A DNA stretch of 14,972 nucleotides from an uncultured Pseudanabaenaceae cyanobacterium (GTDB taxonomy: Bacteria > Cyanobacteriota > Cyanobacteriia > PCC-9006 > JAAUQQ01), in NCBI GenBank assembly GCA_938015405.1, contig CALLPZ010000173.1, forward strand, positions 1 to 14,972. Direction: 5' to 3'. This document shows positions 14,869 through 14,972 of the stretch, piece by piece; the first letter of the stretch is position 1; every line of letters begins with the position of its first letter. A program made the translations under genes and the position numbers. The notes beneath the pieces are model-generated. The model saw only the letters and a list, made by a program, of their open reading frames with translations, did not search any database and had not been told where the DNA came from.

Positions 14869-14972
14869 ATGCAACTTCGCGACGACGAGCCCGATATCCC
14901 AGCTCAAATCAATATCGTGCCGATGATCGATGTGATCTTCGCGATCCTGACGTTTTTCATCATGTCGAGTCT
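14869..14972 (+). CDS. exbD: ExbD/TolR-family protein, N-terminal part only
   Basis: From ATG 14869 the frame runs open to the right edge: 34 complete codons. The peptide has a short charged N-terminus (RDDEPDIPAQINIVP) and then the family hallmark MIDVIFAILTFFIM, the start of the single membrane helix. Asp21 is the membrane carboxylate expected to carry protons in ExbD/TolR. It pairs with the preceding ExbB gene at an 87-bp distance, likely one transcript. Confidence 0.85.
   Translation, partial: MQLRDDEPDIPAQINIVPMIDVIFAILTFFIMSS

Overview
The window looks like cyanobacterial chromosome. The HIP1 octamer GCGATCGC occurs about 17 times in 15 kb, inside genes and between them. The protein families also fit: haemagglutinin-type exoproteins with a CHAT domain, DUF928, CHASE2, Uma2/DUF820 and ExbB/ExbD. 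I cannot name the species. No RNA gene, CRISPR array, transposase or phage gene was seen.

Left two-thirds (1 to 11760), all on the minus strand. In transcription order these are a CHASE2 membrane sensor with a degenerate kinase-like tail (11760-9667), an intergenic GC-rich palindromic repeat (about 9440-9536), an exported DUF928 protein (9286-8327), and three tandem paralogues of the two-partner-secretion (TPS, haemagglutination-activity) family. The first paralogue (8168-7326) is little more than the TPS domain. The second (7252-2648) is a 1534-residue fusion of signal peptide, TPS domain, beta-helix, TPR-like helices and a C-terminal CHAT (caspase-like) domain with an apparently intact His/Cys dyad. 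The third (2416-1) is open through the left edge, which cuts it at the beta-helix/linker junction. The three paralogues share an N-terminal pre-signal extension and a conserved upstream box 67-76 bp before each start. The stop codon of the short paralogue lies inside the box of the next gene, which suggests it was made by an internal deletion. The working picture is a membrane sensor plus exported proteins ending in a caspase-like module. This is inferred from gene order and domains; no function has been shown. No TpsB outer-membrane transporter is in the window.

Middle (11761 to 12374). About 610 bp without a convincing gene, holding a cluster of short overlapping hairpins at 12035-12090.

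Right third (12375 to 14972). A minus-strand beta-hydroxyacid dehydrogenase (12375-13247) is divergent from a plus-strand Uma2/DUF820 nuclease-fold protein (13390-13971) with a terminator-like inverted repeat behind it. Next comes the start of an energy-transducing pair: ExbB/TolQ-type (14119-14781) and an ExbD/TolR-type gene (14869 onward) cut by the right edge. A 14-bp tandem repeat and a perfect short palindrome lie between the two.
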